NCBI RefSeq assembly: GCF_901709675.1
Contig: NC_051096.1
Span: 1,727,001-1,791,000, forward strand
Direction of reading: 5' to 3'
DNA from: Syngnathus acus
Taxonomy: Eukaryota; Chordata; Actinopteri; Syngnathiformes; Syngnathidae
DNA length: 64,000 nt
The position numbers and the translations under genes are program-made. Below the pieces are notes generated by a model, which did no database searches, was not told the DNA's origin, and saw only the letters and a program-made list of their open reading frames with translations. This document shows, in pieces, positions 49,748-62,118 of this stretch; within the stretch, counting starts at the first letter, position 1, and each line of letters starts with the position of its first letter.

Positions 49748-51590
49748 TCATTTAACGCCATTGTTGCTTTTGTGGCAGCCATCGTTGTCGTCATCGTCGT
49801 CATCATCGTCTTCATCATCATCGTCATCATCATCGTCGTCATCATTGTCAGCATCGTCGTTATCACGATCGTCATCGTCGTCATCATCATTGTCGTCGTC
49901 ATCGTCGTCATCATCGTCACCATCATCATCATTGTCGTCATCATCGTTGTCATCATCATCGTCATCATCGTCGTCGTCATCGTCGTCATCATCATCGTCA
50001 TTATCATCGTCGTTGTCGTCATCATCATCATCATCTTCGTCGTCATCATCGACATCATTGTCGTCATCGTCGTCATTGTCGTCATCGTCGTCATCAACAT
50101 CATTGTCGTCATCATCATCGTCGTCGTCATCATCATCGACATCATCATCATTGTCGTCATCGTCGTCATCATCATCATCATCATCATTGTCACCATCATC
50201 ATTATCATCATCATTGTCGTCATCAACATCATTGTCGTCATCATCATCGTCGTCATCATCATCGACATCATCATCATTGTCGTCATCATCGGCGTCATTG
50301 TCATCATCATCATCGTCATCGTCATCGTCATCATCGTCGTCATCAACATCATCATCATCGTCGTCGTCATCATCATCGACATCATCATTGTCATCATCGT
50401 CAGCATCATCGTCGTCATCATCCTCGACGTCATCATCATTGTCATTATCGTCATCATCGTCATCATCATTATCATCGTCATCGTCGTCATCAACATCGTC
50501 ATCATCGTCTTCATCATCGTCATCATCGTCATCATCGTCTTCATCATCGTCATCGTCGTCATCATCATCGTCGTCATCATCGTCAGCACCGTCATCACGA
50601 TCGTCATCGTCGTCATCATCATCGTTATCATCATCGTCGTCGTCATCATCCTCTTCATCATCATTGTCGTCATCATCATCATTGTCGTCATCATCATCAT
50701 TGTCGTCGTCATCATCATCTTCGTCATCATCATCATCATCATCATTGTCATCATCGTCAGCATCATCGTTGTCATCATCGCCGTCATCGTCATTGTCGTC
50801 ATCATCATCATCATCATCATCGTCATCATCCTCAACGTCATCGTCGTCAACATCGTCATCATCGTCGTCATCATCGTCTTCATCATCATCGCCGTCATCG
50901 TCGTTGTCGTCATCATCATCATCATCATCATCGTCGTCATCATCGTCGTCAACATCGTCGTCATCATCGTCATCATCGTCTTCATCATCATCGCCGTCAT
51001 CGTCGTTGTCGTCATCATCATCATCATCATCATCATCGTCGTCATCATCCTCGACGTCATCGTCGTCAACATCGTCGTCATCGTCGTCATCATCATTGTC
51101 GTCATCATCATTGTCGTCATCATCATTGTCATCATCATCATCATCTTCGTCGTCATCATCATCGACATCATCATTGTCGTCATCGTCGTCATCATCATCA
51201 TCATCATCATTGTCATCATCGTCAGCATCATCGTCGTCATCACCATCTTCATCATCATCGTCATCGTCGTTGTCGTCATCACCATCATCATCATCGTCGT
51301 CATCATCCTCGACGTCATCGTCGTCATCATTGTCTTCATCATCATTGTCGTCATCATCATTGTCGTCGTCATCATCATCGTCATCATCATCATCATCGTC
51401 GTTGTCGTCGTCATCATCATCATCATTGTCATCATCGTCAGCATCATCGTCGTCATCATCGCCGTCATCGTCGTTGTCGTCATCATCATCATCATCATCA
51501 TCGTCGTCATCATCCTCAACGTCATCGTCGTCAACATCGTCGTCATCGTCGTCATCATCGTCTTCATCATCATCGCCGTCATCGTCGTCG

Positions 51591-51646
<56 letters not shown>

Positions 51647-54242
51647 GCCGTCATCGTCGTTGTCGTCATCATCATCATCATCATCGTCGTCATCATCCTC
51701 GACGTCATCGTCGTCAACATCGTCGTCATCGTCGTCATCATCATTGTCGTCATCATCATTGTCATCATCATTGTCGTCATCATCATCATCTTCGTCGTCA
51801 TCATCATCGACATCATCATTGTCGTCATCGTCGTCATCATCATCATCATCATCATTGTCATCATCGTCAGCATCATCGTCGTCATCACCGTCTTCATCAT
51901 CATCGTCATCGTCGTTGTCGTCATCACCATCATCATCATCGTCGTCATCATCCTCGACGTCATCGTCGTCATCATCGTCTTCATCATCATTGTCGTCATC
52001 ATCATTGTCGTCATCATCATCATCTTCGTCGTCATCATCATCGACATCATCATCATTGCCGTCATCGTCGTCATCATCATCATCATCATCATTGTCATCA
52101 TCGTCGTCATCATCCTCGACGTCATCGTCGTTGTCGTCTTCATCATCATCATCATCATCGTCGTCATCATCCTCAACGTCATCGTCGTCAACATCGTCGT
52201 CATCGTCGTCATCATCGTCTTCATCATCATCGCCGTCATCGTCGTTGTCGTCATCATCATTGTCGTCATCATCATTGTCGTCGTCATCATCATCGACATC
52301 ATCATCGTCGTCATCGTCGTCATCATCGTCTTCATCATCATCGCCGTCATCATCATCATCATCATCGCCGTCATCGTCGTTGTCGTCATCGTCGTTGTCG
52401 TCATCATCATTGTCGTCATCATCATTGTCGTCATCATCATCATCTTCGTCGTCATCATCATCGTCATCATCATCATTGTCATCATTGTCAGCATCATCGT
52501 CGTCATCACCGTCTTCATCATCATCGTCATCGTCGTTGTCATCATCGTCAGCATCATCATCGTCGTCATCATCCTCGACGTCATCGTCGTTGTCGTCATC
52601 ACCATCATCATTGTCGTCATCATCATTGTCGTCATCATCATCATCTTCGTCGTCATCATCATCGACATCATCATCATTGTCGTCATCGTCGTCATCATCA
52701 TCATCATTGTCATCATCGTCGTCATCATCATCATCATCGTCGTCATCATCCTCGACGTCATCGTCGTCATCATCATCATCATCGTCGTCATCATCGTTGT
52801 CATCATCGTCGTCATCATCGTCGTCATCAACATCATCATTGTCGTCATCTTCGCCATCATTGTCGTCGCCATCGTCGTCATCATCATCGTCATCACCGTC
52901 GTCATCGTCACGATCGTCATCATCATTGTCGTCATCATCAACGTCGTCATCGTCGTTGTCATCATCGTCATCGTCGTTGTCGTCATCACCATCATCATCA
53001 TCGTCGTCATCATCCTCGACGTCATCGTCGTCATCATCATCTTCATCATCATTGTCGTCATCATCATTGTCGTCGTCATCATCATCGACATCATCATCGT
53101 CATCATCATCACCCTCGACGTCATTGTCGTCATCATCGTCTTCATCATCATTGTCGTCATCATCATTGTCGTCGTCATCATCATCGTCATCATCATCGTC
53201 ATCATCATCATCATCGTCGTTGTCGTCGTCATCATCATCATCATTGTCATCATCGTCAGCATCATCGTCGTCATCATCGCCGTCATCGTCGTTGTCGTCA
53301 TCATCATCATCATCATCGTCGTCATCATCCTCAACGTCATCGTCGTCAACATCGTCGTCATCGTCGTCATCATCGTCTTCATCATCATCGCCGTCATCGT
53401 CGTTGTCGTCATCATCATCATCATCATCATCATCATCGCCGTCATCGTCGTTGTCGTCATCATCATCATCATCATCATCATCGTCGTCATCATCCTCGAC
53501 GTCATCGTCGTCAACATCGTCGTCATCGTCGTCATCATCATTGTCGTCATCATCATTGTCGTCATCATCATTGTCGTCATCGTCGTCATCATCATCATCA
53601 TCATCATTGTCATCATCGTCAGCATCATCGTCGTCATCACCGTCTTCATCATCATCATCATTGTCATCATCGTCAGCATCATCGTCGTCATCATCGCCGT
53701 CATCGTCGTTGTCGTCATCATCATCATCATCGTCATCATCCTCGACGTCATCGTCGTCAACATCGTCGTCATTTTCGTCATCATCGTCTTCATCATCATT
53801 GTCGTCATCATCATCTTCGTCGTCATCATCATCGACATCATCATCATTGTCGTCATCATCATCATCATCATCATTGTCATCATCGTCGTCATCGTCGTCA
53901 TCATCGTCTTCATCATCATCGCCGTCATCATCGTCTTCATCATCATCGTCGTTGTCGTCATCATCATCATCATCATCATCGACGTCATCGTCGTCATCAT
54001 CGTCGTCATCGTCGTCATCATCATCATCATCATCGTCGTCATCATCATCATCATTGTCATCATCGTCAGCATCATCGTCGTCATCATCGCCGTCATCGTC
54101 GTTGTCGTCATCATCATCATCATCATCATCATTGTCGTCGTCATCATCATCGTCATCATCATCATCATCGTCGTTGTCGTCGTCATCATCATCATCATCG
54201 TCAGCATCATCGTCGTCATCATCGCCGTCATCGTCGTTGTCG

Positions 54243-54273
<31 letters not shown>

Positions 54274-54578
54274 CAACGTCATCGTCGTCAACATCGTCGT
54301 CATCGTCGTCATCATCGTCTTCATCATCATCGCCGTCATCGTCGTTGTCGTCATCATCATCAGCATCATCGTCGTCATCATCGCCGTCATCGTCGTTGTC
54401 GTCATCATCATCATCATCATCATCGTCGTCATCATCCTCAACGTCATCGTCGTCAACATCGTCGTCATCGTCGTCATCATCATTGTCGTCATCATCATTG
54501 TCGTCATCATCATTGTCGTCATCATCATCATCTTCGTCGTCATCATCATCGACATCATCATCATTGTCGTCATCGTCG

Positions 54579-54609
<31 letters not shown>

Positions 54610-56057
54610 TGTCATCATCGTCAGCATCATCGTCGTCATCACCATCTTCATCATCATCGTCATCGTCGTTGTCGTCATCACCATCATCATCATCGTCGTC
54701 ATCATCCTCGACGTCTTCGTCGTCATCATCGTCATCATCGTCTTCATCATCATTGTCGTCATCATCATTGTCGTCATCATCATCATCTTCGTCGTCATCA
54801 TCATCGACATCATCATCATCATCATCGCCGTCATCGTCGTTGTCGTCATCATCATCATCATCATCATCATCGTCGTCATCATCCTCGACGTCATCGTCGT
54901 CAACATCGTCGTCATCGTCGTCATCATCATTGTCGTCATCATCATTGTCGTCATCATCATTGTCGTCATCATCATCATCTTCGTCGTCATCATCATCGTC
55001 ATCATCATCATTGTCATCATCGTCAGCATCATCGTCGTCATCACCGTCTTCATCATCATCGTCATCGTCGTTGTCATCATCGTCAGCATCATCGTCGTCA
55101 TCACCATCTTCATCATCATCGTCATCGTCGTTGTCGTCATCACCATCATCATCATCGTCGTCATCATCCTCGACGTCATCGTCGTCATCATCGTCTTCAT
55201 CATCATTGTCGTCATCATCATTGTCGTCATCATCATCATCTTCGTCGTCATCATCATCGACATCATCATCATTGTCGTCATCGTCGTCATCATCATCATC
55301 ATCATCATTGTCATCATCGTCGTCATCATCATCATCATCGTCGTCATCATCCTCGACGTCATCGTCGTCAACATCGTCGTCATCGTCGTCATCATCATTG
55401 TCGTCATCATCATTGCCGTCATCATCATCATCATCGTCGTCATCATCGTTGTCATCATCGTCGTCATCATCGTCGTCATCAACATCATCATTGTCGTCAT
55501 CTTCGCCATCATCGTCGTCGCCATCGTCGTTATCATCATCGTCATCACCGTCGTCATCGTCACGATCGTCATCATCATTGTCGTCATCATCAACGTCGTC
55601 ATCGTCGTTGTCATCATCGTCATCGTCGTTGTCGTCATCACCATCATCATCATCGTCGTCATCATCCTCGACGTCATCGTCGTCATCATCATCTTCATCA
55701 TCATTGTCGTCATCATCATTGTCGTCGTCATCATCATCGACATCATCATCGTCATCATCATCACCCTCGACGTCATTGTCGTCATCATCGTCTTCATCAT
55801 CATTGTCGTCATCATCATTGTCGTCGTCATCATCATCGTCATCATCATCATCATTATCATCGTCGTTGTCGTCGTCATCATCATCATCATTGTCATCATC
55901 GTCAGCATCATCGTCGTCATCATCGCCGTCATCGTCGTTGTCGTCATCATCATCATCATCATCATCGTCGTCATCATCCTCAACGTCATCGTCGTCAACA
56001 TCGTCGTCATCGTCGTCATCATCGTCTTCATCATCATCGCCGTCATCGTCGTTGTCG

Positions 56058-56089
<32 letters not shown>

Positions 56090-56543
56090 GCCGTCATCGT
56101 CGTTGTCGTCATCATCATCATCATCATCATCATCGTCGTCATCATCCTCGACGTCATCGTCGTCAACATCGTCGTCATCGTCGTCATCATCATTGTCGTC
56201 ATCATCATTGTCGTCATCATCATTGTCGTCATCGCCATCATCATCATCATTGTCATCATCGTCAGCATCATCGTCGTCATCACCGTCTTCATCATCATCA
56301 TCATTGTCATCATCGTCAGCATCATCGTCGTCATCATCGCCGTCATCGTCGTTGTCGTCATCATCATCATCATCGTCATCATCCTCGACGTCATCGTCGT
56401 CAACATCGTCGTCATTTTCGTCATCATCGTCTTCATCATCATTGTCGTCATCATCATCTTCGTCGTCATCATCATCGACATCATCATCATTGTCGTCATC
56501 ATCATCATCATCATCATTGTCATCATCGTCAGCATCATCGTCG

Positions 56544-56575
<32 letters not shown>

Positions 56576-58397
56576 GTCGTCATCATCCTCAACGTCATCG
56601 TCGTCAACATCGTCGTCATCGTCGTCATCATCGTCTTCATCATCATCGCCGTCATCGTCGTTGTCGTCATCATCATCATCATCATCGTCGTCATCATCCT
56701 CGACGTCATCGTCGTCAACATCGTCGTCATCGTCGTCATCATCATTGTCGTCATCATCATTGTCGTCATCATCATCATCATCGTCGTCATCATCGTTGTC
56801 ATCATCGTCGTCATCATCGTCGTCATCAACATCATCATCATTGTCGTCATCTTCGCCATCATCGTCGTCGCCATCGTCGTCATCATCGTCATCACCGTCG
56901 TCATCGTCACGATCGTCATCATCATTGTCGTCATCATCTTCGTCATCATCGTCGTCATCTTCGCCATCATCGTTGTCGTCATCATCGTCATCATCAACGT
57001 CGTCATCATCGTTGTCATCATCGTCGCCATTATCATTGTCATCAACATCATCGTCATCTTCGTCATCATCGTCGTCATCATCTTCATCGTCGTCATCATC
57101 GTCGTCGTCATCGCCATCATCGTCGTCGCCATCGTCGTCATCATCGTCATCATCAACGTCGTCATCATCGTTGTCATCATCGTCGCCATTATCATTGTCA
57201 TCAACATCATCGTCATCTTCGTCATCATCTTCGTCATCATCTTCATCGTCGTCATCATCGTCGTCGTCATCGCCATCATCAACGTCGTCATCATCATCGT
57301 CATCACCGTCGTCATCGTCACGATCGTCATCATCATTGTCGTCATCATCATTGTCGTTATCATCTTCGTCGTCATCTTCACCATCATCGTCGTCGTCATC
57401 ATCGTCGTCATCATCTTCATCATCAACGTCGTCATCATCGTTGTCATCATCGTTGCCATCATCGTCATCGTCGTCATTATCATTGTCATCAACATCATCG
57501 TCATCATCGTCGTCATCTTCGCCATCATCGTCGTCGTCGCCCTCGTTTACATCATCGTCATCATCATCGTCGTCGTCATCGTCGTCATCATCGTCATCAT
57601 CATCGTCATTATCATCATCGTCGTCATCGTCGTCGTCATCATCGTCGTCATTATCGTCTTCGTCGTCATCATCATCATCATCGTCGTTGTCATCATCGTC
57701 ATCATCATCGTCGTCGTCATCTTCGTCATCATCATCATCGTCGTCATCATCGTCGTTGGCGTCGTCATCATCATCGTCATCGCCATCATCATTGTCATTA
57801 TCATCATCATCGTCGTTATCATCATCGTCATCGTCATCATCATCGTCGTCATCATTGTCATCATCATTATCGTCATCATCATCGTCGTCGTCATAATCAT
57901 CATCTTGTTCGTCATCGTCGTCATCATCGTCGTCATCGTCGTCGTCATCATCGTCGTCATCATCGTCAGCATCATCATTTTCATCATTTTCATTGTCATC
58001 GCCGTCATCATCGTCATCATCATCGTCGTCATCATCGTCATTATCATCATCGTCATCATCGCCATCATCGTCGTCATTATCGTTGTCATCATCGTCGTCA
58101 TCTTCGCCATCATCGTCGTCGCCATCGTCGTCATCATCATCGTCATCACCGTCGTCATCGTCACGATCGTCATCATCATTGTCGTCGTAATAATCATCAT
58201 CTTCGTAGTTGCACTTTCTTTCCAGGTGCCATCCTTGCTTCCCTAAAGCACGTCTTGGAGTCGGTCTACTGTGACTTCCTGAGTTAGTGAATCACAAGTC
58301 AGGTTTGCATCACCACATCTGCCATTTGAGGAAAGTGTGATGACTTAGACTTACCAACCAGCAGAAGGAAAATAATGAAAACTTTGTAAGTCAACAT
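49748..58397 (-). CDS. Giant secreted poly-aspartate protein (about 2,857 residues), undescribed to my knowledge
   Basis: Two coding exons: 58355-58397 (43 nt, signal peptide MLTYKVFIIFLLLVG) and 49748-58278 (8,531 nt), joined across a 76-bp phase-1 intron (GTAAGT donor; CACTAACTCAG branch and acceptor). The ATG exon starts at 58406 after a TTCGCCGCTTCCTAG acceptor, so a non-coding first exon lies upstream. The mature protein starts SHSRPTPRRALGKQGWHLER, then KCNYEDDDYYDDN, then thousands of Asp with scattered Asn, Glu, Gly, Ala, Val and rare Arg. It ends DGCHKSNNGVK and a TGA at 49748-49750. I found no stop in this frame along the array. One Cys lies on each side of the acidic block. Differences between units are mostly GAC/GAT, silent in this frame. 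The leader and exon plan match the proline-rich gene at 45319-45794. Expected properties: extreme acidity and multivalent cation binding. Molluscan Aspein/Asprich and fish otolith or dentin acidic proteins are only analogies. A non-coding triplet satellite is the alternative. Confidence 0.62.
49785..58195. repeat. 8.4-kb GAY/RTC triplet array
   Basis: Plus-strand text is almost wholly GTC and ATC triplets (GAC and GAT on the minus strand) with minor TTC, GCC, AGC, CTC, ATT and GTT. Triplet phase is kept throughout. Higher-order copies are visible: the 52.8-54.0 kb part recurs at about 55.45-56.6 kb, offset 2.64-2.65 kb. Markers are CACCCTCGACGTCATTG at about 53110 and 55762, and ATTTTCGTCATCATCG at about 53771 and 56413. 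Confidence 0.97.
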
Positions 58398-58406
58398 CTT
58401 GATGGC

Positions 58407-59955
58407 CTAGGAAGCGGCGAAAAGAAAACGTGATTGTCGACACAATTAGAAAAACATGACGTGATTTAAGTGCATTTCGTTCACAGGTTGTGGTTGTGGT
58501 CGGAACAATTAGCGAAGCCTTCCTTCAGTTTCGGGCTTTGTTCCGCCTGCCGGGCTTTGTTGTCCTCCTCCTGACACGCTGAGATTCTTGAGATTCTTTT
58601 TATTTCCTGACCACACCTTTGCTACGCCTTTGTGATGGGAAAAAAAACACCTATTCGTGCAGGTGCCAAAGCAATCCGTGGGGCCCTCTCGAGCAATGTT
58701 CCTCAGCGGCGATATCAACCTCCTTCCGTCTTATTTGCTTTGCTTGGTGGGCACGGGGAGAACGCAGGAAGGCCTGAATTAAACTTGGCACCTTTGAACT
58801 GCGAGGTGGACGTGCTGTGTTAGAGTGTTGCTCACTCTAACTTCTTTGCAAGAACCACACGTGAGACAGTTTGGCCATTTTACGCTTGCAAGCGGAGAAG
58901 CCATCAGCACTCTGTGTGGTACAGAGGTGCTTGAAAGCAGTCTGACTTAGGCCTCTTGCAAGGGAATATTTATTGAGAGAAAGCAGGGTGGGGTTGATAG
59001 TGAACAGGTTTAGCTGGTCAATCAATGCAGGGGAGGGGGTCTTAGCACTTTGTTTTACAATGTTGTGGGAACAGAAGAAGTTGTTCCACTCAGCAACTGG
59101 TTAATCAATATAGTCTACATTCCAACATAATCATACGATCAAGATAAACACTAAACGTGCCACCAGCGCACCCACGTTTCAAAAATAGAAAACTGCCAGA
59201 TACATCATCAAAAGATGTTTCAGTACTGACACATATGCACCTGAACTCATCCATTTCATTTATCATTCGAGCCTGTTGAACCAACGAAACACATTGACGA
59301 GACGTCGATGGCGCCCTGCGACCAATTTTGTGACTTTTGGGAAAACTCGTGGTTGTTATGGTGCCATAAAGTCTGCCGATGAAAACCGCTGACTTGACCT
59401 GCATGATCCTATCTTCTCCTATCAAACATTTGGTAGTCCAGCCCTGAAGACATCCATCAACTTTTTATTCATTGTAGCGCCCACCGGCTCCAGGAAATAA
59501 ATGTTTTATGCTTCGCGGGTCCACCAGAGAAGAACCCCTTATGATGACTACAAAAAGAGAAAATCTCACCCAGTTTCACCGTTTCCTCTTGTACTTCCAC
59601 ACACTCCGACAGCCATTCAATCTTAAAAGAACTGCTACATCTCTTATTTATTTTGGCTTGGCGAGTGGATGTGTCGCTGCTCGTTTGTTTCGCCATGATT
59701 AGCTTATTTAGCATTTGCATCGCTAGCTAACCTGCGCGGCACGGATGGGCAGGACACATGTTCAGGCACTGTCAATCCGATGATTGGCTATGTAGCGTAA
59801 GTGAACCATATCATATCATTGGCTTGACACCTGTCAATCGCTGATTTACACTACAAAAAGGCACAGAAACAAAATCATTCATCCACTTAATTAGATTACG
59901 TCTAACATTAGATATTAATCAATCAGTTTATGCTGAATTTTATTTTGTACGCAGC
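58407..59955. other. Upstream region of the poly-Asp gene and unrecognised sequence
   Basis: A minus-strand AAATAAAAAG near 58595-58605 could serve as a weak TATA-like element for the poly-Asp gene, about 200 bp above its ATG. The non-coding first exon and its donor could not be fixed. The rest shows no supported gene. Confidence 0.4.
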
Positions 59956-60165
59956 ATGGAGGGAACACTGCATGGGACATGGAATGTCACCTCTCAGGCT
60001 GGAAAGGAGCTCGAGCTGGTGTGCGAGGCAGAAAAGTTCCGACTAGTCGGACTTGCTTCCACACACAGTTTGGGTTCTGGTACAAGTCCTCTTGAGAGGG
60101 GCTGGACTCTCTTCCACTCTGGAGTTGCCCACAGTGAGAGGCGTCGAGCAGTTGTGAGCATACTT
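59956..60165 (+). mobile_element. LINE fragment, endonuclease start
   Basis: Reads GTWNVTSQAGKELELVCEAE and GLASTHSLGSGTSPLERGW, then LFHSGVAHSERRRAVV. This is the N-terminal endonuclease of a common fish LINE. It stops abruptly in AT-rich DNA. Confidence 0.75.
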
Positions 60166-60267
60166 TATTACTATACTATATTTGACCATATAATTATTTT
60201 GATATTGATTAAACGTGTTATTGTCGATAATATCATTATTATGCTGGTTGTTCATTGGAATCAACCT

Positions 60268-60480
60268 CCCATCTATCCAAGACTTGTACCTGTCCAGGAC
60301 CAGGAAACGTGCAAGGAACATCTCTACAGACCCTTCTCACCCAGGTTGCAGTCTGTTTGAACTACTCCCCTCCGGACGGCGTTATAGAGCTCGGTACGCC
60401 AAAACCAGCAGACACAGAGACAGCTTCTTCCCCCAGGCTGTTGCTCTGATGAACTCACACCACTCATAGAGTCTCAGAGG
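60268..60480 (+). mobile_element. LINE fragment, C-terminal end of an L2/Rex1-like ORF
   Basis: Reads NISTDPSHPGCSLFELLPSG, then RRYRARYAKTSRHRDSFFPQ and AVALMN. This is the familiar C-terminal signature of L2/Rex1-like reverse-transcriptase proteins in fish. The reading frame shifts within the fragment. Confidence 0.75.
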
Positions 60481-61099
60481 CATTACTGTGCAATAACATC
60501 CTGCTCTTCACACCTTTTTGAATTTGTCTACACTGTTTTTGCCATTATTCACATGTCCTGAGTGTTGTTAGTCACCTAAATGTTGAACAGAGGGTGTGTT
60601 TTACCGAAGTCAAATTCCTTGTTTGGCACGCTCAAACATGGCGAATAAAAACTCTTGAATCTTCTGATACTCCCAGCAGATACTGGCAAGACAAGTCCAG
60701 GGAGCAGTTCAAGGGAAAGGCCAACAGTCAGACTCAGAGAGACCTTTTGATTATTATCGCCCTCATTCCAGAGATTTTGATTTGTTTTTTCCGGTACCAC
60801 TTACAACAAAACCCAAAGAAAGCATATTTTGCTTCCAAATATTTGGTGGGTGAACCCCTCCACAGCTGAGTCTTGGAACTGTCCAGGACTAAAAATATCC
60901 AGGGTGAGTGTTGTTGTCACTATTATGCTTATATTGGAGTGCATATTTGTTTTGAATCCGCCAAAAACATACAATTGTGTGTGCGCATGTGTGTGCGCAC
61001 AAATGCGTTTTGCTTGTGCCCATGGATTTAAGTGTGGGTGTGAACATGCACGTGTGGGCAAGGCCAGGGTGGCCTGGTTACATAACTGACTCATGGCCT

Positions 61100-61255
61100 G
61101 AAAAAATCTCCCAGTCCGGCCCTGCCAGGGAACGCCTTGGGATACCCCGGGATGAGCTGGACAAAGTGGCTGGGGAGAGGGTATGTCTGGGAGTCCCTCC
61201 TTAAGCCGCTGCCCCCACGATCCGACCCCTGATAAGCGGAAGAAGATGGATGGAT
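61100..61255 (+). mobile_element. LINE 3'-end fragment
   Basis: Contains RERLGIPRDELDKVAGERV and a downstream GATAAGCGGAAGAAGATGGA with ATGGATG tail, the 3' end typical of a fish LINE family. The endonuclease piece at 59956 may come from the same family. Confidence 0.7.
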
Positions 61256-61599
61256 GCGTCCATCGGATCTACTTCGTATTTGCTCGGGGGAGCCTATGTG
61301 CTCCTAAATCACGAAGTTGGTGAGTTTTTGCAAAACGCTGTTCCCATGGCAAAGCAGAGCTTCCCAAGAAAACAAAAACACAAGTTTGAGGGTCTAAACG
61401 TGCACAAAAACTCATGAAGCCTTGCACAGGGGCAAGCAAAATCATTCATCATAACAATTTATAACAATTTGTTTCTTTTGTGATTTTTTCTTTTTTAATG
61501 GCTTAGTTGGACCAATTGTGAACGAAACAGCCCCGGTGCTACAAATAGTCTCCGGAGCTCGACTCGATACAAAGTTGGCCCTTTTCTTTTTCTTTTTTG

Positions 61600-61647
61600 A
61601 CTTTTGGCCTTTGATAGAGAATCGGAGCACTATCAAAGGCCAAAAGT
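61600..61647. repeat. Perfect 18-bp hairpin with 12-nt loop
   Basis: ACTTTTGGCCTTTGATAG at 61600-61617 and its exact complement at 61630-61647. Confidence 0.85.
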
Positions 61648-62118
61648 GAGTCGCTGTGAATTGGGTACACTTGTGCATTTTGTAATAATTGTGTGCCGCT
61701 TTTAAATGTGGAATGAGTTCTTTTTGACAAAGGGCTTGCATAAAGTCTTCAAGCAAAATCATATAAAAGATATTTGAAAAGAAATACACTCTCCTTCTAA
61801 TGATAGAAATTGTGAGCACCTGGCAATGCACATTGAAAAAAGGTTAAAAAAAGATGAAAGTACTCACCACTTTGGCCGTTGCGTGTCTAAGCTCCACTCG
61901 CTGTGTTGCGAGCTTGGAGTCTACCTGGTTTTGTTTTGCCACTAATTCTTTTTAATCATTTTTAATTGCGGCCCACGTCAAAACCTATTTTCAGTCTTTA
62001 ATAAGGGTGCGGCTGACAAATAGCAGGACTTTGAGGTGTTTCATTCGGCAATTAACAAATGCTCGACGACATGACTAATCAAAGAATTGAGCTTGCCAAG
62101 CCACATTTCAGAAAACCT

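Noticed and set aside
49676-58246. Plus-strand Ile/Val, plus-strand Ser and minus-strand Met/Thr readings of the triplet array, each open for thousands of codons
   Set aside because: They are other frames of the same array. No signal exon or unique ends fit them, and the GTC/ATC variation changes the residue in the Ile/Val and Met/Thr frames while it is silent only in the Asp frame.
59105-59425. Minus-strand open frame of 106 codons
   Set aside because: No recognisable domain, lies in transposon-rich sequence and has no splice context.
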